Assembly: GCF_035918235.1 (NCBI RefSeq)
Contig: NZ_CP109485.1
Span: forward strand, 6,445,001 to 6,509,000
From: Streptomyces sp. NBC_01445
Lineage (GTDB): Bacteria; Actinomycetota; Actinomycetes; Streptomycetales; Streptomycetaceae
DNA length: 64,000 bases
Direction of reading: 5' to 3'
A model generated the notes under the pieces. That model did not search any database, was not told the origin of the DNA, and was given only the letters and a program-made list of their open reading frames with translations. Shown in pieces: positions 41,971-52,431 of this stretch. The position numbers and the translations under genes were made by a program. Position 1 is the first letter of the stretch, and each line of letters opens with the position of its first letter.

Positions 41971-42920
41971 GCCGGGCGGGCAAGGTCGGCGGAAGCAGCC
42001 CGGGACACGTTCCCGAGCGGAGCGGCCGGGGCGCGAGCGTCGATCCCCTGAAGCTGGTGCGGCTGCGGGCCCACCATCCCGAGGCCGTCGCCGAGGCGGC
42101 GGCGCGGCGGGCGCGCAGGCCGCTGATCACGCACGACGCCGGGCGCCTCCTGATCGTCGCCGCCGACCACCCCGCGCGCGGCGCCCTCGCCGTGGGGGAG
42201 CGGCCCTTCGCCATGGCCGACCGCGCCGACCTCCTCGGACGGCTCTGCCTCGCCCTGTCGCGGCCCCGCGTCGACGGGGTGCTCGCCACCGCCGACATCC
42301 TCGACGACCTGCTCCTGCTGGGCGCGCTCGACGGCAAGGTCGTCCTCGGCTCGATGAACCGCGGCGGGCTCGCCGGGGCCTCCTTCGAACTCGACGACCG
42401 GTTCACCGGACACCGGCCCGCGGACCTGCACCGGCTGCGGTTCGACGCAGGCAAGCTGCTCCTCCGTATCGACTACGACGACCCGGGCTCGCTGCGCACC
42501 ATGGAGTCCGCGGCCCGCGCCGTCGACGAGATGGCGGAGCTTCGCCTGCCCGTGTTCGTCGAGCCGTTCCTGTGCCACCGCGACCCCGCGCGCGGGACCC
42601 TGCGCAGCGACCTGAGCGCGGAGGCCGTCACCACGTCCATCGCCATCGCCTCCGGCCTCGGCGGCAGCTCCGCCTACACCTGGCTCAAGGTGCCCGTCAC
42701 CGACAACCCCGACGACATGGCGCGCGTCATGGAGACCTCGACGCTGCCCGCGGTGCTGCTCGGCGGCGATGTGGGGGACGACCAGGACGCGGCGTACGAG
42801 AAGTGGCGGCACGCACTCCAACTGCCCACCGTGCAGGGGCTGGTGGTGGGGCGCTCGCTGCTCTACCCGGCCGACGGCGATGTGGCGGGCGCGGTCGACA
42901 CCGCCGCGTCGCTGCTGTAG
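41967..42920 (+). CDS. DeoC/LacD-type (Cgl0159-like) aldolase of the inositol operon
   Basis: A 317-residue TIM-barrel protein of the DeoC/LacD-like group often sitting in actinomycete iol clusters. It has LLIVAADHPARGAL, VLATADILDDLLLLG, LLLRIDYDD, VFVEPFL, TWLKVPVTD (candidate Schiff-base Lys) and VLLGGDVGDD. It most likely cleaves 2-deoxy-5-keto-gluconate 6-phosphate to DHAP and malonate semialdehyde, the step done by IolJ in Bacillus. That assignment is by position between iolC and iolB and by the later MmsA, not by direct homology to IolJ. ATG overlaps the iolC stop. Confidence 0.78.
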   Translation: MSRAGKVGGSSPGHVPERSGRGASVDPLKLVRLRAHHPEAVAEAAARRARRPLITHDAGRLLIVAADHPARGALAVGERPFAMADRADLLGRLCLALSRPRVDGVLATADILDDLLLLGALDGKVVLGSMNRGGLAGASFELDDRFTGHRPADLHRLRFDAGKLLLRIDYDDPGSLRTMESAARAVDEMAELRLPVFVEPFLCHRDPARGTLRSDLSAEAVTTSIAIASGLGGSSAYTWLKVPVTDNPDDMARVMETSTLPAVLLGGDVGDDQDAAYEKWRHALQLPTVQGLVVGRSLLYPADGDVAGAVDTAASLL

Positions 42921-42929
42921 GAGGGGACG

Positions 42930-43760
42930 GTGACGAACGCGAAGGACCCCATGAACCCGTACCTGCCCCGGGGGAGCGCCGCCGACGGGCCCTACGCCCT
43001 GGCCGTCGGCCCCGAGCGGGCCGGCTGGTCCCGTGCGGGGCTGCGAGTGATCGAACTGGGGCCCGGACAAACGCACGATCTGGACACCGGCGAGAGTGAA
43101 TGGATCGTGCTGCCCCTGACAGGTGGTTGCACGGTGCGCACGGAAGGCCGGATCATCGAACTGCTGGGCCGGGAGAGCGTGTTCGGCGAGGTCAGCGACT
43201 TCGCGTACGTGCCCCGCGACGCCCATGCGCAGATCGCCTCCGGCGCGGGAGGCCGCTTCGCCCTGGCAGGAGCGAAGTGCGAGCGTCAGCTCCCCGCCCG
43301 CTACGGCCCCGCGCCGGAGGTTCCCGTCGAGCACCGAGGCTCCGGCACCAGCGCCCGCCAGGTGCGCAACTTCGCGTCCGCCGACGCCTTCGAGTGCGAC
43401 CAGCTCATCGCCGTAGAGGTGATCACGCCCGGCGGCAACTGGTCCTCGTACCCGCCCCACAAGCACGACGAGCACCGGCCGGGCGTCGAGACCGAGCTGG
43501 AGGAGATCTACTACTTCGAGATCGAGGGACCCGGCGGGTACGGCTACCAGCGCGTCTCGCCGTCCAGGCCCGGCGGCACCGACCTGCTCGCCGAGGTCCG
43601 TACGGGCGACGCGGTCCTCGTCCCGGACGGGTGGCACGGCCCGTCGATCGCGCAGCCGGGACACACGATGTACTACCTGAACGTGATGGCGGGACCGGGC
43701 GAGGAACGGGAGTGGCGGATCTGCTTCCACCCCGATCACCTGACGGAGGGATACCGATGA
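42930..43760 (+). CDS. iolB: 5-deoxy-glucuronate isomerase IolB
   Basis: A 276-residue bicupin isomerase producing 2-deoxy-5-keto-gluconate in inositol catabolism. Cupin metal ligands appear in SSYPPHKHDEH and ELEEIYYFEI, with a C-terminal VPDGWHGPSIAQPGHTMYYLNVMAG block characteristic of IolB. GTG 42930 follows GGAGGGG by 2-3 bases, with a 9-base gap from the aldolase. Its stop overlaps iolD (ATGA). Length is usual. Confidence 0.93.
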   Translation: MTNAKDPMNPYLPRGSAADGPYALAVGPERAGWSRAGLRVIELGPGQTHDLDTGESEWIVLPLTGGCTVRTEGRIIELLGRESVFGEVSDFAYVPRDAHAQIASGAGGRFALAGAKCERQLPARYGPAPEVPVEHRGSGTSARQVRNFASADAFECDQLIAVEVITPGGNWSSYPPHKHDEHRPGVETELEEIYYFEIEGPGGYGYQRVSPSRPGGTDLLAEVRTGDAVLVPDGWHGPSIAQPGHTMYYLNVMAGPGEEREWRICFHPDHLTEGYR

Positions 43761-45625
43761 CGCGGCTCACCACAGCACAGGCGCTCGTGCGGTTCCTGTC
43801 CCGGCAGTACACCGAGCGCGACGGCGAGCGGCGCCGCCTGATCGACGCGACCTGGGGCATTTTCGGGCACGGGAACGTCGCCGGGATCGGCCAGGCCCTC
43901 CTGGAGTACGCCGACGACATGCCCTACCACCAGGGCCGCAACGAACAGGCCATGGTGCACGCGGCCGTCGGCTTCGCCCGGCAGAGCGGCCGGCTCTCGG
44001 CGCAGGCCGTGACCACGTCGATCGGGCCCGGTGCCACCAACCTCGTCACCGGCGCCGCGCTCGCCACCATCAACCACCTGCCCGTCCTGCTGCTGCCCGG
44101 CGACACCTTCGCGACCCGGCCCGCGGACCCCGTCCTCCAGCAGCTCGAAGTCCCTTACGCGGGCGACGTGTCCGTCAACGACTGCCTGCGCCCCGTCTCC
44201 CGCTACTTCGACCGGATCACCCGGCCCGAGGCACTGATCCCCGCGGCCCTCGCCGCGATGCGGGTCCTCGCCGACCCGGTCGACACGGGCGCGGTCACGC
44301 TCGCGCTGCCGCAGGACGTGCAGGCCGAGGCGTACGACTGGCCCGACGCGTTCTTCGACGAGCGGGTGTGGGCCGTGCGCAGGCCCGCGCCCGACCCGCG
44401 CGAGCTGGACGAGGCCGTCCGCGCGGTGCGCGGCGCGCGCAGGCCGCTGCTCGTCGCGGGCGGCGGCGTCCACCACAGCCGCGCCGAGGAGGCGCTGAAG
44501 GAGTTCGCCGACGCGACCGGCATCCCCGTCGCGTCCACCCAGGCCGGCAAGGGCTCCCTGCGCTGGGACCACCCGTCCGACGTCGGCGGCATCGGCCACA
44601 CCGGCACCGCGACCGCGAACGAACTCGCCCGCACCGCCGACCTCGTCATCGGCGTCGGCACCCGCTACACCGACTTCACGACCGCGTCCGGCACCCTCTT
44701 CGGTTCCGGCGGCGTGCGCTTCCTCAACCTCAACATCGCGGCCTTCGACAGCCACAAGATGGCGGGCCTGCCCCTGGTCGCGGACGCCCGCACGGGCCTG
44801 GCGGAGCTCACGGCCGGACTCCGCGGCCACCGCGCGGAACCCTCGTACGTCATGGAGTACACCGACGACAAGGAGCGCTGGGAGTACCGCGTCGACGCCT
44901 GTTTCACGGCCGACGACGACCTGGTGCACCCGACCCAGCCGCAGGTCCTCGGCGCGCTCGACGAACTCGTCACCGAGGACGACATCCTGATCAACGCGGC
45001 CGGTTCGCTCCCCGGTGACCTGCACAAACTGTGGCGCGCCCGGTCCCGCGACCAGTACCACGTCGAGTACGGCTACTCCTGCATGGGCTACGAGATCCCG
45101 GCCGCGATCGGCGTGGCGCTCGCCGCGCCGGGCCGCCCCGTGTGGGCGCTCGTCGGCGACGGCACGTATCTGATGATGCCGACCGAGATCGTCACCGCCG
45201 TCCAGGAGGGCATCCCGGTCAAAGTGGTCCTCCTGCAGAACCACGGGTACGCGTCCATCGGCGGGCTCTCGGCCTCCGTGGGCGGCGAGGGGTTCGGTAC
45301 GGGCTACCGCTTCCCGGCCGCCGACGGTACGTACACGGGCGCTCCGCTGCCCGTCGACCTCGCGGCCAACGCGGCCAGCCTCGGCATGACGGTGCTGCGC
45401 GCGAAAACCGTCCGTGATCTGCGGGAAGCCCTCGCGGCGGCGCGCGCGGCGGACGGTCCCACATGTGTCTACGTGGAGACCGAAACGGCAGACACAGTGT
45501 CGGGCGCGCCCCCCGCGCAGGCGTGGTGGGATGTGCCCGTGGCCGAGACAGCGACGCGACCGTCGGCGGTCAAGGCCCGCGAGGAGTACGACCGGCACGT
45601 CACCGCTCGGCGCCGCCGGCTGTGA
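43757..45625 (+). CDS. iolD: 3D-(3,5/4)-trihydroxycyclohexane-1,2-dione hydrolase IolD
   Basis: A 622-residue TPP-dependent ring-opening enzyme of inositol catabolism, giving 5-deoxy-glucuronate. The N-terminal domain has GIFGHGNVAGIGQAL and the catalytic-Glu region RNEQAMVHAAVGFARQ. The middle domain has PLLVAGGGVHHS. The C-terminal TPP domain has GYSCMGYEIPAAIGVALA and GDGTYLMMPTEIVTAVQEG followed by LLQNHGYAS. GPGATNLVTGAALATINHLPVLLLPGD-type sequence is typical of IolD. ATG 43757 overlaps the iolB stop. Together with the isomerase, iolB, iolC, aldolase and mmsA it covers most of the pathway. Confidence 0.93.
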   Translation: MTRLTTAQALVRFLSRQYTERDGERRRLIDATWGIFGHGNVAGIGQALLEYADDMPYHQGRNEQAMVHAAVGFARQSGRLSAQAVTTSIGPGATNLVTGAALATINHLPVLLLPGDTFATRPADPVLQQLEVPYAGDVSVNDCLRPVSRYFDRITRPEALIPAALAAMRVLADPVDTGAVTLALPQDVQAEAYDWPDAFFDERVWAVRRPAPDPRELDEAVRAVRGARRPLLVAGGGVHHSRAEEALKEFADATGIPVASTQAGKGSLRWDHPSDVGGIGHTGTATANELARTADLVIGVGTRYTDFTTASGTLFGSGGVRFLNLNIAAFDSHKMAGLPLVADARTGLAELTAGLRGHRAEPSYVMEYTDDKERWEYRVDACFTADDDLVHPTQPQVLGALDELVTEDDILINAAGSLPGDLHKLWRARSRDQYHVEYGYSCMGYEIPAAIGVALAAPGRPVWALVGDGTYLMMPTEIVTAVQEGIPVKVVLLQNHGYASIGGLSASVGGEGFGTGYRFPAADGTYTGAPLPVDLAANAASLGMTVLRAKTVRDLREALAAARAADGPTCVYVETETADTVSGAPPAQAWWDVPVAETATRPSAVKAREEYDRHVTARRRRL

Positions 45626-45667
45626 AACACCCGAAACACCCGTAGGACCCCAAAGGAGCTTGCCCTC

Positions 45668-47179
<1,512 letters not shown>

Positions 47180-47194
47180 GGTCACAGCAGCACC

Positions 47195-47232
47195 AGGTGC
47201 CCCGGCCGCTGTGCAGCGCGGCCGGGGCACCT
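47195..47232 (+). terminator. Strong terminator of the inositol operon
   Basis: A 15-bp perfect stem (47195-47209 with 47218-47232) and an 8-base loop lie 15 bases after the mmsA stop. One of the best hairpins in the window. Confidence 0.85.
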
Positions 47233-47290
47233 CTGTATGGGCCTCTGTATGGGCCTCCGTGTGCGCCTCCGTATGCGCCTCCGGATCTGC
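47231..47290 (+). repeat. Degenerate 12-bp minisatellite, five units
   Basis: Units start at 47231, 47243, 47255, 47267 and 47279. The first two are identical (CTCTGTATGGGC). The next read CTCCGTGTGCGC, CTCCGTATGCGC and CTCCGGATCTGC, drifting with distance. The array begins in the last bases of the mmsA terminator. Confidence 0.85.
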
Positions 47291-47674
47291 CCGGGGCGCC
47301 GGGAGAGCGTCCGGAGTGCGGACGGATTCGGACGGACTTCGGAGCGGGGGCTGCGGTTCCCGTACGTAGGGGATGTATCGGGTGTCCCAGCCGACACCAC
47401 CCGTTCACCTGGGAAAGCAAGGTCATTAATCCGGGCGACCTGATGGAATCCATCTGTTGCGTCGAACCGGCTTGGAAGTGGCCGTAGTTGGATCAAGAGC
47501 CCGGTGCGGAATCCGCAGCTAAACGGCCGTTGACGTTCCGGATTTCGCACGGTGCAATGACGCGCCGGGAGCGGACGAACAACCCCCCATCGCGACAGCC
47601 CTTCGGAGGCGATAGCGCTCCCGGCCCGAGTATCGGAAACATCTGCACCACGAGTCGATCGGAACCGCTCCCCC
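47291..47674 (+). promoter_or_regulatory. Long upstream region of the amino-acid permease gene
   Basis: With the terminator and minisatellite this makes a 495-bp stretch without a gene. A possible promoter is TTGACG (47530-47535), 17 bases, TGCAAT (47553-47558), leaving a leader of about 110 bases before ATG 47675. Nothing else convincing seen. Confidence 0.4.
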
Positions 47675-49093
47675 ATGTCCGACACGCTTCGCACCAGCCC
47701 CTCGACCGTCACCGAGGAGCCCCTCGCGCCCCTCGGCAACACGGCCAGTCCCCAGAAGCTCAAGCGTTCCATCGGCGTCGTCGGCGGCACCCTGCTCACG
47801 CTCTCGTGCGTGACGCCCGCCTCCACGCTCTTCGTGGTCGTCCCCGACCTGTTCTCCTCGCTCGGCACCGCCACCGCGCTCACCATCGGGATCGGCTCGC
47901 TGCTCTGCATAGCCGTCGCGTTCTGCTACTCGGAGCTGGGCACCCTCATCCCCAGCGCGGGCGGCGAGTACGCCATGGTGTCGACGCTCGCGGGCCGCCT
48001 CGCCGGCTGGCTCGTCTTCGTGCTCTCGCTGCTCGTGGTCATGATCGTGCCGCCCGTCATCGCGATGGGCACCGCGGACTACCTCGCCCCGCTCGTCCAC
48101 CTGCCCGCCGCCGGCGCCGGAGCGGGCGTCATGCTCCTCGCCACCCTCGCGGGCCTGCTCGACCTGCGCGCCAACGCCTGGATCACCGGCATCTTCCTCG
48201 TCCTCGAGGTCATCGCCGCCGGAGTCGTCGCCGTCCTCGGCTTCTCGCACTCCGAGCGCGGCGCCGGATCCCTCGTCGACCTGCACGTCACCGGGGCGGG
48301 CGGCCACACCGACACCGTCACCGCGATGCTGATCATCTCCGGGCTCGCCATCGCCCTCTTCATCACGCAGGGCTTCTCGACCGCGGTCTACCTCTCCGAG
48401 GAGCTGGAGAACCCGCGCCGCAACGTGGCCCGCACGGTACTCCTGACCCTCGCCATCTCCACCGTGGTCATCCTGGTGCCGGTCGTCGCCATCACCATGG
48501 GCGCCCCCGACCTCGCCGCCCTCACCAGCGGCGACATCAGCGGCATGGTCGAGGCCTGGTCCAACTCCGCCGTCGGCACGTTCGTCAGCCTCTGCGTCGC
48601 CCTCGCGATCATCAACGCGGGCATCGTCATGGTCATCCAGAACTCCCGCGTCCTGTTCGCCTCCGCCCGCGACAAGTCCTGGCCCGAGCCGGTCAACAAC
48701 GCGCTCTCCAAGCTCGGCCGCTTCGGCTCCCCGTGGGTCGCGACCCTCGTCGTGGGCGTGCCCGGCGCGGCCCTGTGCTTCGTCAACCTCGACACCCTGT
48801 ACGGCGTGACCGGTGTCTCCGTCACCGGCATGTACCTCCTGGTCGCCGTCGCCGCCCTGCTCGCCCGCCGCGGCTCCCACCGCGACCAGCCGGCCTGGCG
48901 CATGCCCCTGTGGCCCGCGGTGCCGGTGGTCCTGATCGCCGTACTCGCCTACATCCTCAGCCAGCAGGAGGTCTCCTACCTGCTGTGGACCGGCGGCATC
49001 ACCGCCGCCGCCACCCTCTACTGGGCGCTCTACCTGCGGCCGCGCAAGGACACCCGCTGGCTGGTGTCGATCCCCGAGGACGCGCAGGGCTGA
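47675..49093 (+). CDS. APC-superfamily amino-acid permease
   Basis: A 472-residue transporter with about 12 helices. KRSIGVVGGTLLTLSCVTPASTLFVVVPDL in the first helices, a YSELGTLIPSAGGEY motif (APC consensus loop) and FITQGFSTAVYLSEELENPRRNVART are typical of the amino-acid/polyamine/organocation family. It imports or exchanges an amino acid or amine by proton symport; specificity is unknown. The RBS before ATG 47675 is weak. It is convergent with the AAC(3)-like gene and shares a hairpin (49090-49122). Confidence 0.92.
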   Translation: MSDTLRTSPSTVTEEPLAPLGNTASPQKLKRSIGVVGGTLLTLSCVTPASTLFVVVPDLFSSLGTATALTIGIGSLLCIAVAFCYSELGTLIPSAGGEYAMVSTLAGRLAGWLVFVLSLLVVMIVPPVIAMGTADYLAPLVHLPAAGAGAGVMLLATLAGLLDLRANAWITGIFLVLEVIAAGVVAVLGFSHSERGAGSLVDLHVTGAGGHTDTVTAMLIISGLAIALFITQGFSTAVYLSEELENPRRNVARTVLLTLAISTVVILVPVVAITMGAPDLAALTSGDISGMVEAWSNSAVGTFVSLCVALAIINAGIVMVIQNSRVLFASARDKSWPEPVNNALSKLGRFGSPWVATLVVGVPGAALCFVNLDTLYGVTGVSVTGMYLLVAVAALLARRGSHRDQPAWRMPLWPAVPVVLIAVLAYILSQQEVSYLLWTGGITAAATLYWALYLRPRKDTRWLVSIPEDAQG

Positions 49094-49122
49094 GCGTCAC
49101 CCCCGCCCTGGGCGGCGCTCAG
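49090..49122. terminator. Convergent hairpin between permease and GNAT genes
   Basis: CTGAGCG (49090-49096) pairs with CGCTCAG (49116-49122), with CGCCC/GGGCG inside. It overlaps both gene ends. Confidence 0.55.
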
Positions 49123-49538
49123 ACGAACGACCACTCGACGACGGCGCACCCACCGCCGTCCCGGCCGCCCGCGCCGCGATACGTCGCGAGCGCGGGCGCG
49201 TTGTCCGTGTCCACGCCGACCCACATCCCGTAACAGCCCCGCTCCCTGGCCAGCGCCGCCAGCGCCTCGACCAGGGAGCGGCCGATGCCGCGGTGCCGGT
49301 ACGCCTCGGCCACCGACAGCTCGTACAGGAACATCTCCACCCCCTTGTCCGGGTGAATCGTCTCGACCCCGCTGACGAAGCCCACGGGCGCGTCGTCCTC
49401 GTAGGCCAGGAACAGATGGTGGCCCGGGGTCCGAAGGAAACGGGCCGACGCCTCGGGAAGGGCGGGCCCGTCGAACAGGGGCCCGGCGGCGGTCAGTTCG
49501 TCGACGGTGCGCGCACGGCGGATGCCGGTTTTCTGCAT
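49119..49538 (-). CDS. GNAT acetyltransferase resembling AAC(3)-I aminoglycoside acetyltransferases
   Basis: A 139-residue GNAT protein. The FLAYEDDAPVGFVSG strand pair, then MFLYELSVAEAYRHRGIGRSLVEAL (the acetyl-CoA loop RHRGIGRS), then MWVGVDTDNAPALATYRGAG follow the AAC(3)-I/fortimicin acetyltransferase layout. Environmental streptomycetes often carry such genes. Resistance activity cannot be inferred from this alone, and general amine acetylation is equally possible. ATG 49538 starts at the domain. It is divergent from the hydrolase-ABC fusion, 115 bp apart. Confidence 0.82.
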   Translation of the reverse strand: MQKTGIRRARTVDELTAAGPLFDGPALPEASARFLRTPGHHLFLAYEDDAPVGFVSGVETIHPDKGVEMFLYELSVAEAYRHRGIGRSLVEALAALARERGCYGMWVGVDTDNAPALATYRGAGGRDGGGCAVVEWSFV

Positions 49539-49653
49539 GACGCTTCGTACCACGAGCGGTGTACGCGGGGGCGGGACCCTACTCCCCAGGGAGGTCCGGC
49601 GGTTCAGCCCGGGGGCTGCCCCCGTTGTCGGCGGTCGCCCGTACCGTTGACGC

Positions 49654-52431
49654 ATGGATCTACGACTGACCGGTCCGCGGGCCAGGCCGCGGCGGTGGGC
49701 GGCCACCGCCGCGGCCGTCGTGGTGCTCGCGGGCGCCGGTACGTGGACGGCCGCGGCCGCCTCGGACGACGCGCCCCCCGTGCAGCGCCGCGACACGGTG
49801 ATGGACACGGGCGGAGCCAGGATCGACACGTCGTACTTCACGACGCCCGGCTCCGAGCGCCGCCCCGCCGTCCTGCTCGCCCACGGCTTCGGCGCCAGCA
49901 AGGACGAGCTGCGCGCCCAGGCCGAGGGCCTCGCCCGCGACGGATACGCCGTGCTGACCTGGTCGGCGCGCGGCTTCGGCCGCTCCACCGGCAAGATCGG
50001 GCTCAACGACCCGAAGGGCGAGGTCGCCGACGCGTCCAGGCTCATCGACTGGCTGGCGAAGCGGCCCGAGGTCCAGCTCGACAAGAAGGGCGACCCGCGC
50101 GTCGGCGTCACCGGCGCCTCGTACGGCGGAGCGGTCTCGCTGCTCGCCGCCGGGTACGACGACCGGGTCGACGCCATCGCCCCGCAGATCACGTACTGGA
50201 ACCTCGCCGACGCGCTGTTCCCCCAGGGCGTCTACAAGAAGCTCTGGGCCGGGCTCTTCATCAACACCGGCGGTGGCTGCGACCGGTTCGAGCCGCAGCT
50301 GTGCCGCATGTACGAGCGGGTCGCCGAGGCCGGGAAGCCGGATGCCGCGGCCCGCGCACTCCTCGAAGAGCGCTCGCCGGTCGCGGTCGGCAAGCGCATC
50401 AAGGTGCCCACGCTCCTGATGCAGGGCCAGACCGACTCCCTGTTCCCGCTCGGCCAGGCCGACGCCGCCGCCAAGGCGATCCGGGCCAACGGCGCGCCCG
50501 TCGACGTCGACTGGATCGCGGGCGGGCACGACGGCGGAGACCGGGAGACCGGGCGCGTCGAAGCCCGCGTCGACTCCTGGTTCGACCGCTATCTGAAGGA
50601 CGACAAGGGCGCCGACACCGGCCCCGCCTTCCGCGTCACCCGCACGGGAGGCATCGACTCCACCGACGGCGCCGCCCAGCTGCGCGGCGCGAGCGGCGAC
50701 ACGTACCCCGGTTTGGAGAACGACCCCCGGCGCGTGCCCCTGACCGGGCGCGAGCAGCGCGTCACCAATCCCGCCGGCGCGAGCCCGCCCGCCATCTCGA
50801 ACCTGCCGGGGCTCGGAGGCGGTGGCGGCGGCGGACTCGGCCAGCTGTCCTCCCTGGGCGTCGGCCTCTCCCTCGACTTCCCCGGACAGTTCGCCCGCTT
50901 CGACTCGGCGCCCCTGCGCGACGACCTGCGCGTCACCGGGTCCCCCAAGGTGACGGTGCACGTCGCCTCCGACAGCGACGACGCGGTCCTGTTCGGCAAG
51001 GTGTACGACGTCGGGCCGGGCGGCGGGTCACAGCCCGTGCTGCCCTCCCAACTCGCCGCACCCATGAGGGTGGTGGGCTCCGGAGCCGGCGGCGGCAAGG
51101 ACGTCACCCTCACGCTCCCCGCCATCGACCACGAAGTGCAGAAGGGCCACCGGCTGCGCCTCGTCCTGTCCTCCACGGACCTCGGTTACGCGTCCCCGAC
51201 GCACCCCGCCACGTACACCGTCTCCCTCAAGAGCGACCTGTCCGTGCCCACCGCGCCCGCCGTGCGCACGGCGGCATCGCCGCTGCCCGCCTGGGTGTGG
51301 TGGCTGCCCCTCGCCGGTGTCCTGGTGGCGCTGGCCCTGCTGCTCACCGGCCGCCGCCGCGCGAGCGCGGGAGCCCCCGACCCGGACCTCGCCGAAGTCC
51401 CGCTCCAGATCACCGACCTGAGCAAGAAGTACGCGAAGTCCGCCGACCGGTACGCGGTCCGTGACCTGTCCTTCCGCGTGGAGAAGGGCCAGGTCCTCGG
51501 CCTCCTCGGGCCGAACGGCGCGGGCAAGACCACGACCCTGCGCATGCTCATGGGCCTCATCAGGCCCGACGGCGGCGAGATCCGCGTCTTCGGGCACGCC
51601 ATCAGGCCGGGTGCGCCCGTCCTGTCGCGGGTCGGCGCGTTCGTCGAGGGCGCGGGCTTCCTGCCGCACCTGTCCGGCCGCGAGAACCTGGAGCTGTACT
51701 GGGCGGCCACGGGCCGCCCCGCCGAGGACGCCCACCTGGACGAGGCGCTGGAGATCGCCGGCCTCGGCGACGCCCTGGCCCGCGCCGTGCGCACCTACTC
51801 GCAGGGCATGCGCCAGCGGCTCGCCATCGCGCAGGCCATGCTGGGCCTGCCCGACCTCCTCATCCTCGACGAGCCGACGAACGGCCTCGACCCGCCCCAG
51901 ATCCGCGAGATGCGCGAGGTGATGATCCGGTACGCGGCAGCGGGCCGCACCGTCATCGTCTCCAGCCATCTCCTCGCCGAGGTCGAGCAGACCTGTACGC
52001 ACCTGGTCGTGATGGACCGCGGGCGCCTGGTGCAGGCGGGCCCGGTCGCCGACATCATCGGCGCCGGGGACACCCTCCTGGTCGGCCTCGCGGCGGACAT
52101 CTCCGACGCGCTGGTGGAGAAGGTGGAGGCGCTGCCCGACGTGGAGTCGGCGGCCCGCGCGGACGGCGGACTCCTGGTACGGCTCGCGGCTCCCGCGCAC
52201 GCGGGCGTCCCGGCGACGGTTCCGGCGGCGGCCGCCACGGCGACCGCGGCGGCGGCACCCGACGGTCCGGCACAGTCCCCGGCCCTCGTGCCACCCTCCG
52301 CCGACCGGGAGACGGCCGCCGCCAGACTCCTCGCCGAGCTGGTCCGTCTGGACGTGCCGGTCGCGTCCCTCGGCCCGCACCGCCGTCTCGAAGACGCGTT
52401 CCTGACCCTGATCGGAGGCGAAGCCGGATGA
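49654..52431 (+). CDS. Fusion of exported alpha/beta hydrolase, one membrane helix and ABC ATPase
   Basis: One 925-residue chain. Residues 15-37 are a signal-anchor or signal peptide. An X-Pro dipeptidase/CocE-like alpha/beta hydrolase follows (about 45-360) with Ser156 in GASYGG, Asp261 in GQTDSLF and His292 in GGHDGG. A C-terminal beta-sandwich (about 430-530: VTVHVASDSDDAVLFGKVYDV, GHRLRLVLSS) precedes a helix (about 546-566). A cytosolic ATPase follows with Walker A GPNGAGKT (619-626), YSQGMRQR (715-722) and LILDEPTNGLD (Asp739, Glu740). A low-complexity Ala/Pro stretch lies near 845-880. It overlaps the permease gene (ATGA), so the two form one transporter. The hydrolase would face outside. 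Confidence 0.9.
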   Translation: MDLRLTGPRARPRRWAATAAAVVVLAGAGTWTAAAASDDAPPVQRRDTVMDTGGARIDTSYFTTPGSERRPAVLLAHGFGASKDELRAQAEGLARDGYAVLTWSARGFGRSTGKIGLNDPKGEVADASRLIDWLAKRPEVQLDKKGDPRVGVTGASYGGAVSLLAAGYDDRVDAIAPQITYWNLADALFPQGVYKKLWAGLFINTGGGCDRFEPQLCRMYERVAEAGKPDAAARALLEERSPVAVGKRIKVPTLLMQGQTDSLFPLGQADAAAKAIRANGAPVDVDWIAGGHDGGDRETGRVEARVDSWFDRYLKDDKGADTGPAFRVTRTGGIDSTDGAAQLRGASGDTYPGLENDPRRVPLTGREQRVTNPAGASPPAISNLPGLGGGGGGGLGQLSSLGVGLSLDFPGQFARFDSAPLRDDLRVTGSPKVTVHVASDSDDAVLFGKVYDVGPGGGSQPVLPSQLAAPMRVVGSGAGGGKDVTLTLPAIDHEVQKGHRLRLVLSSTDLGYASPTHPATYTVSLKSDLSVPTAPAVRTAASPLPAWVWWLPLAGVLVALALLLTGRRRASAGAPDPDLAEVPLQITDLSKKYAKSADRYAVRDLSFRVEKGQVLGLLGPNGAGKTTTLRMLMGLIRPDGGEIRVFGHAIRPGAPVLSRVGAFVEGAGFLPHLSGRENLELYWAATGRPAEDAHLDEALEIAGLGDALARAVRTYSQGMRQRLAIAQAMLGLPDLLILDEPTNGLDPPQIREMREVMIRYAAAGRTVIVSSHLLAEVEQTCTHLVVMDRGRLVQAGPVADIIGAGDTLLVGLAADISDALVEKVEALPDVESAARADGGLLVRLAAPAHAGVPATVPAAAATATAAAAPDGPAQSPALVPPSADRETAAARLLAELVRLDVPVASLGPHRRLEDAFLTLIGGEAG

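Noticed and set aside
47237-47443. Small frame encoding an Arg/Leu repeat peptide
   Set aside because: It is the translation of the 12-bp minisatellite; no RBS and no conserved features.
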